The notes under the pieces were generated by a model. It made no database searches. It was given only the letters and a program-made list of their open reading frames with translations, and was not told where the DNA came from. 29,572 nucleotides of DNA from positions 1-29,572 of the IMG/VR virus record IMGVR_UViG_3300015366_000090. One strand, written 5' to 3'. This document shows positions 17,668-24,196 of the stretch, one piece after another. Made by a program: the position numbers and the translations under genes. Source of the stretch: a virus. How positions within the stretch are numbered: position 1 is the stretch's first letter; every line of letters begins with the position of its first letter.

Positions 17668-19296
17668 CTATTCATTACCACTGTATACACGCTTCCATTC
17701 GGGCATAGTAGTGGTGATTTGCTTTTGTGCTATGCTGGCTTTTAATTGATGTTTAGCAGCCCGAAAGCGTTCTCGAGGACTGCGTCCATCCCAGGTTTCA
17801 GCTAGGCCATTTAAGCACCCTAGTAGTGCATATCGAGCTGAGTCAATGCAGTCATCCGGGTCACTAAAACGTCCCCGATCATCTGCATAATAGTTTTGTG
17901 CTTCACGCAAAAACTCTACACAGTTTTCATTAATGTGTAGTGTGCCCAACTCTAGCATTTGGCGCATGGTGTTGATACCAAAGCTCTTGTGGTTAGTTCT
18001 ACGTCCTTGATCATCTGGCGGATTCATAATAGCTTCTGGATGCACGTTTAGTTCATAACTTTCAAATAACTGTCTGATGCTTAGGCTATTCATAGTATAT
18101 CGTCCAGGTGTTCCAGCATCTGCAGGTAACACAATGGGAGTGCCAAATACTTCAGGTCGCATTAAATGATTTATGTAATTAACTGGGTTTGCTTCTTCGG
18201 TGCCCTTGACCACAATTTGTTTATGTAGCCATGCTTCCTGTTCATTAGGATCCCAGAACATTAGGCTAACCACAGTTTTGTCGTTGACCAAGCCCAAGTC
18301 AAGTGCAATGATACGATGCAATCCACTTGAGCTGGACAGGTCGTAATCACCATTCTTATAAGTAGGCCATTCACGCAATTGAAACACAGCACCTTTGCCC
18401 ATGACAGGAACACCATTGCGGCGAGCATCACGTTCGTGTGGCAAGTAGTCACGTTCCAATTGACGGCGTGTGCTCATTAACAAGAAAGGTTCGCCCCAGG
18501 GATCGTATTCGGGCACATCATCCCATGATACTCTGATGTGTTCATATCCCTCTTCATGGTGCCAAAACTTTGACACCAATCCATTGAGGCCCTTTAGTGG
18601 TGTAAATGAACATAGAACTTGTCCCTGGGTAGTAGCAGTTCTAGTTACAATTTCACTAAAGAAGTCATCTGGTGGTTGTTCATCGAATACGGCAAGGTTC
18701 AATTTAAAACCCTGCATTTGGCGAACTTCTTGTGTGTAGTTGGCAAAGACCAAATAGCTGTTGGTGCCTGACGTGTGACGTATCTCTACGCCCAAGCAAT
18801 TGGCACCATCATTACGCATAGTTTCAAACCTAATGCATTCACGTGGAATAGCGCCAGTGCCTATGTTGTCTGTGATCTTGACATCTTGTGTGCCCAACAA
18901 TTCATTTTGTAAAACCATGGATACCTGTTGCCATCCTTCACCTGCCACCATAGCAGTTATAGGTTTGGCATAACGTTTACCCTCCCACCAGGCAGGATAC
19001 AAACCAGTTAAATGGTAAGCTGTTTCAAAACATGTTGATACAGTTTTACCAATACGGTTAGCGGCTAGGATGCCACGCCGTTCACTGTTACCTGTAGCAA
19101 AGAATCGCTTTTGATGTTCAAATGGTTTAAAGTAACGCAGTTGGTTATAACGCATGTCCTCTTGCACAGCTATAACAAATTCTTGGAACTTGGTCAATGC
19201 GTCAAAAGGCATGCCATTTAAATTGTTGGGATCAAGGTTATGCTGTTCGCACACATAGCGAATGGCACGTCGCATCAACAAATTGGGATCTAACAT
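17668..19296 (-). CDS. terL: Terminase large subunit (packaging ATPase-nuclease)
   Basis: A 542-residue protein of normal TerL length. The ATPase domain has a Walker A-like AANRIGKT (residues 78-85), Walker B LAVFDEQ with D205-E206 and a coupling motif CSFTPLKG (229-236). The RNase H-like nuclease domain has IIALDLG (D333), LPADAG (D393) and DDCIDSARYAL (D485), three acidic residues suited to bind two metals. It cuts concatemeric DNA and drives it into the prohead through the portal. Its ATG follows directly on the stop of the upstream gene (TAAATG). The catalytic residues expected for both activities are present. Role is secure; the subgroup (headful or site-specific) cannot be told. Confidence 0.95.
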   Translation of the reverse strand: MLDPNLLMRRAIRYVCEQHNLDPNNLNGMPFDALTKFQEFVIAVQEDMRYNQLRYFKPFEHQKRFFATGNSERRGILAANRIGKTVSTCFETAYHLTGLYPAWWEGKRYAKPITAMVAGEGWQQVSMVLQNELLGTQDVKITDNIGTGAIPRECIRFETMRNDGANCLGVEIRHTSGTNSYLVFANYTQEVRQMQGFKLNLAVFDEQPPDDFFSEIVTRTATTQGQVLCSFTPLKGLNGLVSKFWHHEEGYEHIRVSWDDVPEYDPWGEPFLLMSTRRQLERDYLPHERDARRNGVPVMGKGAVFQLREWPTYKNGDYDLSSSSGLHRIIALDLGLVNDKTVVSLMFWDPNEQEAWLHKQIVVKGTEEANPVNYINHLMRPEVFGTPIVLPADAGTPGRYTMNSLSIRQLFESYELNVHPEAIMNPPDDQGRRTNHKSFGINTMRQMLELGTLHINENCVEFLREAQNYYADDRGRFSDPDDCIDSARYALLGCLNGLAETWDGRSPRERFRAAKHQLKASIAQKQITTTMPEWKRVYSGNE

Positions 19297-19593
19297 TTAG
19301 AATCCTTTACGGATCAAATCTAGTCTATAAGCTGTTTCGGCAAGGTCGCGTAATTCTATTGTGCTCATACGCCAGGTTTCTGGATTGTCTATTTCACACC
19401 CATCACGCTTGTCTAAACCTGCTTGCAAGCGTTCCATAGTGAGTCTTAAACAATGTTCAACCTGGTTAGGATAACGTTGAGTAAAGCTGTCACGAGCCAC
19501 GGCATTGACCTTTTGTAGTATTCGAGTATCTGATGCTTGACGTTCAGCAACACGCTGACGATCAATGCCAATTGTGCCCTGAATGTCGCTCAT
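19297..19593 (-). CDS. Hypothetical protein upstream of terL
   Basis: A 98-residue, helical, charged protein starting MSDIQGTIGIDRQRVAERQ. I choose the ATG at 19591-19593 because it overlaps the stop of the upstream gene as TAATG; a start four codons earlier (MGQL) is possible. Helix-rich with evenly spaced Arg/Lys (ARDSFTQRYPNQVEHCLRL, IELRDLAETAYRLDLIRKGF). No known domain is recognised. The direct link to terL suggests a packaging helper, and with its small helical fold it is a second candidate for the small terminase role beside the protein at 22228-22605. Confidence 0.62.
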   Translation of the reverse strand: MSDIQGTIGIDRQRVAERQASDTRILQKVNAVARDSFTQRYPNQVEHCLRLTMERLQAGLDKRDGCEIDNPETWRMSTIELRDLAETAYRLDLIRKGF

Positions 19594-20408
19594 TAACTGC
19601 CCCATGGATTGTCAATACTCTGAGCACCATCCTGAACAACGAAGTCACGGTCAATCCAAATGTCCCATTGATTGCTTTTGTTAACACGCAACTTTTGCAT
19701 GTGAGCACGTAAGCGTGTTCCAATAGCTGTAAGTGTGCCGTCACCACGACGAATAACTTGTTCGCCAGTGCGTGGATCAACCCATACGATCTTTTCTGGT
19801 TGCTGTTGACCAAACTTGTTGATCTTGCTACCAATAGCACGACGTCCCAATGGTCCTAGGATTTCGTAAGTGATCATGCTGTTGGCATACTTGCGGAATA
19901 CCACTAGACATTTTTGATCTTCACTGCGCCATTCAGGATCTGGATGTGGAAAGCTGTTGGTGCCAAAGCGTGTAACTAGGCCGCCAGCCTGTGCAATAGA
20001 AGGATCACTTGGGGGAGGTGGTGCCAGAGGTTCTTCGGGGATTAGATCATTCTTATCCAAGTAAGGGTTTTCATTGCCTAATAATTCTTGTGGTGGAATA
20101 ATACCATTAAGCACATCTAGTGCAATTTGATATTTGACCTTGTTGGCACGGCCCTTTAAGTTAAGCACAACACCTGTGGTGTCATAGACAAACTTTTGTA
20201 GCTCAGTGGCTGTAGGAAAGTCAGTCATAAGGCCTTCCATGTCAAAAGCCAAGTTATGCACTACTGGTTTCGGTAGCGTCGGACTAGCTGTTGCATCAGA
20301 AGCCTTTTTGGCTTTTGTTTCTTTTGGGGTTGGAGTTTCTGTGGCCTGGGTAGTTGTGGTAACTTCATTGTCTACTTCCCACATTGATTCAGTTTCTTTC
20401 TTGTTCAT
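19593..20408 (-). CDS. Hypothetical protein with disordered N-terminus
   Basis: A 271-residue protein, MNKKETESMWEVDNEV. Residues ~15-50 are Thr/Pro/Lys-rich and disordered. Residues ~60-110 (FPTATELQKFVYDTTGVVLN, VKYQIALDVLNG) look like a small helical domain. A Pro-rich linker (PEEPLAPPPPSD) leads to a C-terminal domain of ~120 residues with LGRRAIGSKINKFG and WVDPRTGEQVIRRGDG, ending in WDIWIDRDFVVQDG. I do not recognise it. The last codons overlap the next gene (TAATG). The domain layout suits a minor virion or packaging-associated protein. A perfect 11-bp inverted repeat lies just upstream of its ribosome site (AAAGGAACAGCAATG). Confidence 0.62.
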   Translation of the reverse strand: MNKKETESMWEVDNEVTTTTQATETPTPKETKAKKASDATASPTLPKPVVHNLAFDMEGLMTDFPTATELQKFVYDTTGVVLNLKGRANKVKYQIALDVLNGIIPPQELLGNENPYLDKNDLIPEEPLAPPPPSDPSIAQAGGLVTRFGTNSFPHPDPEWRSEDQKCLVVFRKYANSMITYEILGPLGRRAIGSKINKFGQQQPEKIVWVDPRTGEQVIRRGDGTLTAIGTRLRAHMQKLRVNKSNQWDIWIDRDFVVQDGAQSIDNPWGS

Positions 20409-20432
20409 TGCTGTTCCTTTATAAGTTCAATG

Positions 20433-20459
20433 TTGCTGATTGTTAAGGACAATCAGCAA
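20433..20459 (-). other. Perfect 11-bp hairpin in the leader of the 19593-20408 gene
   Basis: TTGCTGATTGT (20433-20443) and ACAATCAGCAA (20449-20459) are perfect inverted repeats with a 5-nt loop. No U-tract follows on either strand, so it is not a typical intrinsic terminator. It lies between two genes and 25 nt before the start at 20408: a possible RNA-stability, processing or protein-binding site. Confidence 0.55.
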
Positions 20460-20528
20460 ACCTTAATCGAAATATTGTTGTTATTATCTTTTAAATTTGC
20501 GTGGCTTAACAATAGACTCAATACCTTC

Positions 20529-20792
20529 TTATCCTTTACGGATGGTATCGGCTGTGTCCTGACCACGGTCTTCATAGGCACGAGTAATGTAGTCAGCTAA
20601 TGGAGCACGTTCTTCTTTGGCAGAAATGAATGCTCCACGCTTGCCATCGTGTGCGCCAGCGTTGCCTGTTCTTGGTCCCATTGCCACGTTGACATTGTCA
20701 CGTGCATGTGGGTTCTTGGTTGTCCAGCTTGATGCCGTTTCCTTGGCAATCTTTACTGGACCGTTTTTTACTGGGTTAATTTGACTTGGCAT
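20529..20792 (-). CDS. Small basic phage protein, possible readthrough extension
   Basis: An 87-residue, Lys/Asn/Arg-rich protein. I choose ATG at 20790-20792 (MPSQINPVKNGPVK) because AAGGA lies 7 nt upstream; a longer reading lacks this. The sequence NPHARDNVNVAMGPRTGN and the C-terminal YITRAYEDRGQDTADTIRKG show no recognised domain. After the TAA the same frame stays open for 14 codons (EGIESIVKPRKFKR) to another stop at 20484, giving a basic C-terminal extension if the first stop is read through or is a recent mutation. It belongs to the cluster of small, coupled proteins between the two terminase-type genes. Confidence 0.65.
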   Translation of the reverse strand: MPSQINPVKNGPVKIAKETASSWTTKNPHARDNVNVAMGPRTGNAGAHDGKRGAFISAKEERAPLADYITRAYEDRGQDTADTIRKG

Positions 20793-20802
20793 TTCATTAT
20801 CC

Positions 20803-21156
20803 TTAATTAGCTGATGAGCCTGGAACAACTGGTGTAGCAAATACAGTAGTTGATCCTGTGTTGGTTATTGCGGCAACATAAACTGTGCCTGGGTTTGGGT
20901 TAAGACCAAAGTTACCTTGAATAGTTAAAGAACCATTTGGTGTTAGGATTGTGCCACCAGCATCAGTGCCTACGCTAGGATGATCCATAGCAATAGCAGC
21001 CGCGTAAGTTGAGAATACGCCAACGTATGCATATACTGTGGCGCTGGCATTGGTAAAGTGGAATGTGTTAGTGCCTGTAGCAACGTTGGCCACGTTAGCT
21101 GTTGCGCCACCTGCTGGTGTTAACGCTTTTGTATTTCCTGCGACTATAATAGACAT
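20803..21156 (-). CDS. Small beta-rich structural-type protein
   Basis: A 117-residue protein, MSIIVAGNTKALTPAGGATA, rich in Thr/Ala/Val/Gly with strand-forming segments (TNTFHFTNASATVYAYVGVF, GTVYVAAITNTGSTTVFATP). It contains no catalytic motif and just five charged residues, and resembles small head-decoration or tail-decoration proteins in composition; specific family not recognised. The stop of the upstream gene is one base from its ATG (TAAAATG with a GGA ribosome site in the upstream coding end). Confidence 0.6.
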   Translation of the reverse strand: MSIIVAGNTKALTPAGGATANVANVATGTNTFHFTNASATVYAYVGVFSTYAAAIAMDHPSVGTDAGGTILTPNGSLTIQGNFGLNPNPGTVYVAAITNTGSTTVFATPVVPGSSAN

Positions 21157-21157
21157 T

Positions 21158-21457
21158 TTACTTGTTTCCTACATTGATGCTGTCGGGGCTACCAGCAAAT
21201 GACTTAACAGTGGCTCCGCCATTAATGCGTCCACCTTGTGCGGCTGTGGCAATAGTCTGTTTAAGTGCATCCTTGGTAGCACTAGGACCAACTTTCATTG
21301 GACTAGAACTAGCATTGCCTTTAAGTGGACCACGACCTACATTTTGACTCAAAGCCCGATCACCAATGCTGTATGGATTGGCGCAACGTGAGCCTTCGTT
21401 CTTACGATTAACGCCAGTGCCAGCCATTCCTGCAAAATCTAAATTTGTGTCTTTCAT
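21158..21457 (-). CDS. Hypothetical small protein
   Basis: A 99-residue protein, MKDTNLDFAGMAGTGVNRKN, rich in Gly/Ser/Asn/Lys, with GDRALSQNVGRGPLKG and GPSATKDALKQTIATAAQGG. It looks low in structure and without recognised domain. Its ATG overlaps the stop of the 56-residue basic gene upstream (ATGA). It lies in the small-protein cluster between terS-like and terL genes; presumably a minor virion or assembly protein. Confidence 0.6.
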   Translation of the reverse strand: MKDTNLDFAGMAGTGVNRKNEGSRCANPYSIGDRALSQNVGRGPLKGNASSSPMKVGPSATKDALKQTIATAAQGGRINGGATVKSFAGSPDSINVGNK

Positions 21458-21624
21458 TTTGTTTTTCCTTTGCGAGCCATTGCTGGCTTCATAATCTTAT
21501 TTACTCTTTTTGTTTTTGTGGTTGCGGCCCTAGCGGCTCTGCTTCCCTGCTTCATAACAGCATCAGTTGGGTTCATTGTGTAAACACCTTTCAATGCCAT
21601 TATTCCTGGTCCTGGCTTTTTCAT
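21454..21624 (-). CDS. Small basic protein
   Basis: A 56-residue protein, MKKPGPGIMALKGVYTMNPT, then AVMKQGSRAARAATTKTKR and VNKIMKPAMARKGKTK. About a quarter of residues are Lys or Arg and only one is acidic, so it is probably nucleic-acid binding or packed with DNA. Start and stop both overlap neighbours as ATGA (21621-21624 and 21454-21457), strong support for a real gene despite its size. AGAAAGGTCACAAGCT upstream supplies a ribosome site. Confidence 0.65.
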   Translation of the reverse strand: MKKPGPGIMALKGVYTMNPTDAVMKQGSRAARAATTKTKRVNKIMKPAMARKGKTK

Positions 21625-21911
21625 AGCTTGTGACCTTTCTCACTAAAGTCTTCTAGGTTGTTTAAGTTGTGTTCTGTTCTAGTCATTTTGGTTGCACTAG
21701 GACGAACAAAACTACCTTCAACAACTGTCTTATGATAACTGTGACTACGTTGTGCGGCATGTGCTGAATGTGGCACAATACTGCCCGCCTGGCTTGCTGG
21801 TTCTCGAGGTGTAGCTCTATTAACTGTAGAACTATTACTAGGATGTTTAACCTGGGCTCTCAAGTTAGGTCCACTTACGCCTGTGCTACGATCGGACCTG
21901 GGAGTTATCAT
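21621..21911 (-). CDS. Hypothetical small protein, His/Ser/Arg-rich
   Basis: A 96-residue protein, MITPRSDRSTGVSGPNLRAQ, with SAHAAQRSHSYHKTVVEGSF and a charged end (NLNNLEDFSEKGHKL). It is basic with many Ser, Pro and His and probably has little fixed fold. Both ends overlap neighbouring genes as ATGA. No family recognised. Confidence 0.6.
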   Translation of the reverse strand: MITPRSDRSTGVSGPNLRAQVKHPSNSSTVNRATPREPASQAGSIVPHSAHAAQRSHSYHKTVVEGSFVRPSATKMTRTEHNLNNLEDFSEKGHKL

Positions 21912-22048
21912 TTTTTTGCCCGACCGCCAGCTGCACGTTTAGTTGCATACGCAATTGCCACAGCCTGCTTAGGAGGTTTACCTGCGGCTATTTCCTTTTT
22001 AACATTTGTCTTAAAGGCTTTTGCACTTTTACTTTTAACTAATGGCAT
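21908..22048 (-). CDS. Small Lys/Ala-rich conserved phage protein
   Basis: A 46-residue protein, MPLVKSKSAKAFKTNVKKEI then AAGKPPKQAVAIAYATKRAA and a basic end. This short K-S-x-x-A-F-x-x-N-[IV]-K-x-E-[IM]-A-A-G-K-P-x-K-Q-A-[VL]-A-I-A-Y pattern is very familiar from many phage and metagenomic genomes, usually annotated as hypothetical. The stop overlaps the next start (ATGA) and the ribosome site AAAGGA lies in the end of the gene before. Very basic; possibly DNA-associated in the virion. Confidence 0.75.
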   Translation of the reverse strand: MPLVKSKSAKAFKTNVKKEIAAGKPPKQAVAIAYATKRAAGGRAKK

Positions 22049-22049
22049 A

Positions 22050-22223
22050 TTATTTTCCTTTACTTACTGCAACAATTTCAACAACATCAGGTTCTTCAAC
22101 TGTGGTGCTGGGCTTGGCTGTAGTTTTTGGTTCCATAAAACGAGCACCAGCTACTTGAGCATGATACTCAGCACTTTTCTTTTGATTGTGCCGACTGTGT
22201 GTAATATCTTTAATTTGAGCCAT
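22050..22223 (-). CDS. Hypothetical small protein
   Basis: A 57-residue protein, MAQIKDITHSRHNQKKSAEY then HAQVAGARFMEPKTT and an acidic C-terminal VEEPDVVEIVAVSKGK. Basic first half, acidic second half. The start lies five bases after the stop of the small-terminase-like gene, whose end supplies AAAGG as ribosome site; the stop is one base before the next ATG. The tight packing supports a real gene. No family recognised. Confidence 0.62.
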   Translation of the reverse strand: MAQIKDITHSRHNQKKSAEYHAQVAGARFMEPKTTAKPSTTVEEPDVVEIVAVSKGK

Positions 22224-22227
22224 ACTA

Positions 22228-22605
22228 TTATTTACCTTTTGTGTTGACCTGGGTTAATGCTGTTAATGCTTCAGCGAAGGCTTCTGCTTTGGCTGCAACA
22301 GCATCTTCACTTTCTACTGTGGTTATCTCTTGCTTGTCAGCCACTAGCTTGCCTAATAGAATCTTTTCATAATCACGCACACCAGCGTGGTCATCACGCT
22401 CAATGGCACGGGCATAGTTAATGGCCACACGTTCGGCAAAACTCATGCCCACGTGGCTTTCAATATGTTCCAATAGATTTTCTAGGCTGACCTTATTGGT
22501 TGAACCTTTGGGACGACCGGCACCTGGACGATAGCCTCCACGTCCTGGTGACTTGATCTTATATCTAGGTTGGCTGGTAACGGTTTCTTTAATGTTATTA
22601 GTCAT
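22228..22605 (-). CDS. Putative terminase small subunit
   Basis: A 125-residue protein with GRGGYRPGAGRPKGSTNK at residues 21-38. The G-Y-R-P-G-A-G-R-P-K-G motif near the N-terminus, followed by a helical domain, is characteristic of many phage small terminases, which bind the packaging start site and load the large subunit. The helical middle (LENLLEHIESHVGMSFAERVAINYARAI) and the Ala/Glu-rich C-terminal helix fit an oligomerising TerS. It lies about 3 kb before terL, separated by the small-protein cluster, which is unusual but not rare. There is no clear ribosome site before its ATG (TATCTTTATG). AT-hook-like motifs of this kind also occur in unrelated DNA-binding proteins. Confidence 0.65.
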   Translation of the reverse strand: MTNNIKETVTSQPRYKIKSPGRGGYRPGAGRPKGSTNKVSLENLLEHIESHVGMSFAERVAINYARAIERDDHAGVRDYEKILLGKLVADKQEITTVESEDAVAAKAEAFAEALTALTQVNTKGK

Positions 22606-22680
22606 AAAGATATTTATGATTGAGATTCCGTGACCCTGATGAGGGCTTGTGCTTTTTGCTTGTCATGCCTCTTTATCTAA

Positions 22681-22836
22681 TCAATCTCTCTTGGGATTCC
22701 GCTCACACCATAGTCTACGCTGTTCTACCAAATCAATTGTTCGTTTAGCGTAAGCATAAAATACCTGGATATTGGTAATAACTCTAATTTCTACATTGCC
22801 CTGTAGTCTTACATCTGTTCCTGGTATTGGTTCCAT
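22681..22836 (-). CDS. Small hypothetical protein after the oxygenase gene
   Basis: A 51-residue protein, MEPIPGTDVRLQGNVEIRVI then TNIQVFYAYAKRTIDLVEQR and a basic end. The ATG follows the oxygenase stop with no gap (TAAATG), as between other coupled genes here. It is a mix of beta and helix with many Arg. No family recognised. Downstream, up to the terS-like start, 75 bases hold no convincing gene, only a 22-codon frame. Confidence 0.55.
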   Translation of the reverse strand: MEPIPGTDVRLQGNVEIRVITNIQVFYAYAKRTIDLVEQRRLWCERNPKRD

Positions 22837-23505
22837 TTAGTCTAACCAAACTACAGGTTCAACTAGTATATCGAATTGTTCTATAGGTCTATTGGTATCT
22901 GTTAATATGTGTATTCTGTGTTGATCACTGGTGTTCTCTATTCTATGTTCTTGTTGTATATCGGCTAGATACAGGTAACCATCAGCTGGTATTGCATATC
23001 TTTGAACTTGACTGTGATCTTGACTTCTAAACATAAATTCTGCTTGGGGATTAGTTTGTATAGCTATATGCCCACGCCAAAATCCATATCGCTTTTGTTC
23101 ATATCGACTGTCTTGATGCCAGGCGCAATCACTGTTGGGTTCTAGGTCAGCAATCCTAGTGCGTTTGGCATTGAATCCCCGTCGGTTTAATTGTTCTATT
23201 AGGGTCTGTGCGGCACCTGTGTATAGTGCTGTAGGCTTTTGGAAACGATATCCATCTGGAAACTGTTGCTTTATTTGTTCTAGTGTTAGGCCGGTAGTTC
23301 CGCCAGTTTGCCAACCATCCCCGATACTGCCTGTATTGCTTTGTATACTCCAACCACCGTGACGTTTTGTTCCTTGGTAAACTTTAGTGTGTTTTGTCAC
23401 TTGCTCGTGGTAATAGTCTTGTAATGCTGCCAAGTCAACTTGGAAGTTGGTTTTAAGTAATACGGCTCGGGTATTGCTCAGGAGGAATTCTTTTAAGGGT
23501 TGCAT
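22837..23505 (-). CDS. 2-oxoglutarate/Fe(II) oxygenase, aspartyl beta-hydroxylase-like
   Basis: A 222-residue protein. I choose ATG at 23503-23505 (MQPLKEFLLS); a longer frame begins with GTG inside a terminator hairpin and is not believable. The double-stranded beta-helix signature is visible: WHQDSRY with the metal ligands H130 and D132, RGHIAIQTN (145-152), GYLYLADIQQ (176-185), EHRIEN with distal ligand H187, and R197 in DQHRIHILTD, likely binding the 2-oxoglutarate carboxylate. The pattern H-x-D ... R-x-H-x-x-x-x-T-N ... H-x-x-x-N-x-x-x-x-x-R resembles the aspartyl/asparaginyl beta-hydroxylase family. It would hydroxylate a protein or small-molecule side chain in the cytoplasm; the substrate is unknown. 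It follows a terminator by 19 nt with no good ribosome site. Confidence 0.78.
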   Translation of the reverse strand: MQPLKEFLLSNTRAVLLKTNFQVDLAALQDYYHEQVTKHTKVYQGTKRHGGWSIQSNTGSIGDGWQTGGTTGLTLEQIKQQFPDGYRFQKPTALYTGAAQTLIEQLNRRGFNAKRTRIADLEPNSDCAWHQDSRYEQKRYGFWRGHIAIQTNPQAEFMFRSQDHSQVQRYAIPADGYLYLADIQQEHRIENTSDQHRIHILTDTNRPIEQFDILVEPVVWLD

Positions 23506-23523
23506 TGTAATACTTATAGACGT

Positions 23524-23550
23524 AAAAAAGCCCACCGTTTAAGATGGGCC
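23524..23550 (-). terminator. Intrinsic terminator
   Basis: On the minus strand GCCCATCTTAAACGGTGGGC folds into a short GC-rich stem and is followed by TTTTTT. It ends the transcript of the 23571-23723 gene. It lies directly before the oxygenase start. A near copy occurs at 24200-24227. Confidence 0.8.
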
Positions 23551-23580
23551 AAAACCTCAACAGGGAGATATTAGGTTTTA
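23546..23580 (-). repeat. 3'-end module, copy 1
   Basis: Plus strand gggccaaaacctcaacaggg followed by agatattaggtttta. Includes the stop codon of the 23571-23723 gene and an inverted pair AAAACCT/AGGTTTT. Nearly identical to 24223-24258 (one extra A there). Both copies run into an intrinsic terminator. Confidence 0.85.
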
Positions 23581-23723
23581 ATTCTTTTAAACCAAAAATT
23601 GTATGGTTCATCAATCTTGATCAATTCCCAACCCTGAGCACCTAACTCATTAAGGTCTGCCAAGGTTTGCGCTTGGCCTTGGTTAAATCTTGCTGTGTAT
23701 AGTTTATATTCCCATTGTGTCAT
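23571..23723 (-). CDS. DUF4177-like small protein
   Basis: A 50-residue protein, MTQWEYKLYTARFNQGQAQT, then LNELGAQGWELIKIDEPYNF and ending FKRIKT. The W-E-Y-K-x-x, L-N-E-L-G-A-Q-G-W-E-L pattern is the hallmark of the short DUF4177-type family, found in bacteria and phages; function unknown. Ribosome site AAGGAC lies just before ATG. The last codons and the 3' UTR are shared almost base for base with the gene at 24249-24548, so one of the two has acquired its end by duplication. Confidence 0.75.
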   Translation of the reverse strand: MTQWEYKLYTARFNQGQAQTLADLNELGAQGWELIKIDEPYNFWFKRIKT

Positions 23724-23759
23724 TGCATGTCCTTAGTAGATAGATTCTAATGCCAATAG

Positions 23760-23903
23760 TTAGGTTTTAAAATTAAATGCTTTAACCAATAGGCCAATGG
23801 TCTTTACACCCAAACACATGACCATGGCTACTAGGCCGATAAAAGCCGCAAAGGTTACCACTGTGCTGATAATCCAAATTCCTGCTAACATGATAAATTC
23901 CAT
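23760..23903 (-). CDS. Small single-pass membrane protein
   Basis: A 47-residue protein starting MEFIMLAGIW, with a continuous hydrophobic stretch from about residue 5 to 40 (IISTVVTFAAFIGLVAMVMC and beyond), long enough for one or a hairpin of two inner-membrane passes, and a short basic end (LVKAFNFKT). AGGAG stands 6 nt before ATG, a strong ribosome site. It lies between two small soluble-protein genes in an operator-controlled unit. Small hydrophobic proteins made early can alter the host membrane or exclude other phages, and holins are alike in size; no lysis genes are near, so no role is assigned. Confidence 0.7.
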   Translation of the reverse strand: MEFIMLAGIWIISTVVTFAAFIGLVAMVMCLGVKTIGLLVKAFNFKT

Positions 23904-23915
23904 CGACTTCTCCTA

Positions 23916-24113
23916 TTAGTAAATAGATTCTAATGCCATTTCATTGAGTTGTTCACGATTCTGATCTGTTAGTTGATCTAACTCATCATCTGACAGTTTG
24001 ACACCATCTGCGTATTCAGCATAACTAAAATACGCATCACAGAAGTCTGGATAATCACGCATATCCACACCATCAATTTCTACGTTTACTACTGCTCGGC
24101 CATTTAATTCCAT
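23916..24113 (-). CDS. Small acidic protein
   Basis: A 65-residue protein, MELNGRAVVNVEIDGVDMRD, with YPDFCDAYFSYAEYADG and DDELDQLTDQNREQLNEMAL. Strongly acidic; the D-[YF]-P-D-F-x-D-A-Y-x-x-x-A-[ED]-Y pattern is familiar from small phage proteins of unknown role. AGGA lies ahead of ATG. It is the first gene after a sigma70-like promoter overlapped by a palindrome, so it heads the operon that also carries the membrane and DUF4177-like genes. Acidic early proteins often mimic DNA or bind host enzymes, which here is speculation. Confidence 0.68.
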   Translation of the reverse strand: MELNGRAVVNVEIDGVDMRDYPDFCDAYFSYAEYADGVKLSDDELDQLTDQNREQLNEMALESIY

Positions 24114-24132
24114 TTTGCTCTTCCTGTTGGTT

Positions 24133-24148
24133 TACTGTATTTACAGTA
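24133..24148. promoter_or_regulatory. Palindromic operator TACTGTATTTACAGTA
   Basis: Perfect 7-2-7 palindrome. It overlaps the -10 box and probable start site of the minus-strand promoter at 24145-24173, the usual place for a repressor. The spacing (CTGT-4-ACAG) is shorter than that of the E. coli LexA box. The regulator is not identified. Confidence 0.65.
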
Positions 24149-24173
24149 TACTATATTGAGCTTTTGTTGTCTG
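24145..24173 (-). promoter_or_regulatory. Sigma70-like promoter for the 24113-23571 gene group
   Basis: Minus-strand -35 CAGACA (24168-24173), 17-bp spacer, -10 TATACT (24145-24150). The -35 is weak, the -10 good. Shares ATAGTATA around the -10 with the promoters at 24800 and 24937. Confidence 0.55.
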
Positions 24174-24196
24174 TTGTTTTTCTGCAACAAATAACC

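Noticed and set aside
22229-22236. Another TATAAATA-like promoter (GGTAAATA)
   Set aside because: It lies 6 nt before the start codon and is explained by the end of the terS-like coding sequence and the ribosome site AAAGG.
22598-22666. 22-codon minus-strand frame overlapping the start of the terS-like gene
   Set aside because: GAGG is only one base from its ATG, which is too close, and the peptide has no distinctive feature. Could be a leader peptide but not supportable.
23506-23535. Ten-codon longer start (GTG) for the oxygenase
   Set aside because: The GTG and next codons are part of the terminator stem and T-run, and no ribosome site precedes them.
24133-24148. LexA/SOS box
   Set aside because: The CTGT-ACAG half sites are spaced by 4 bases, not 8 as in the E. 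coli-type SOS box.
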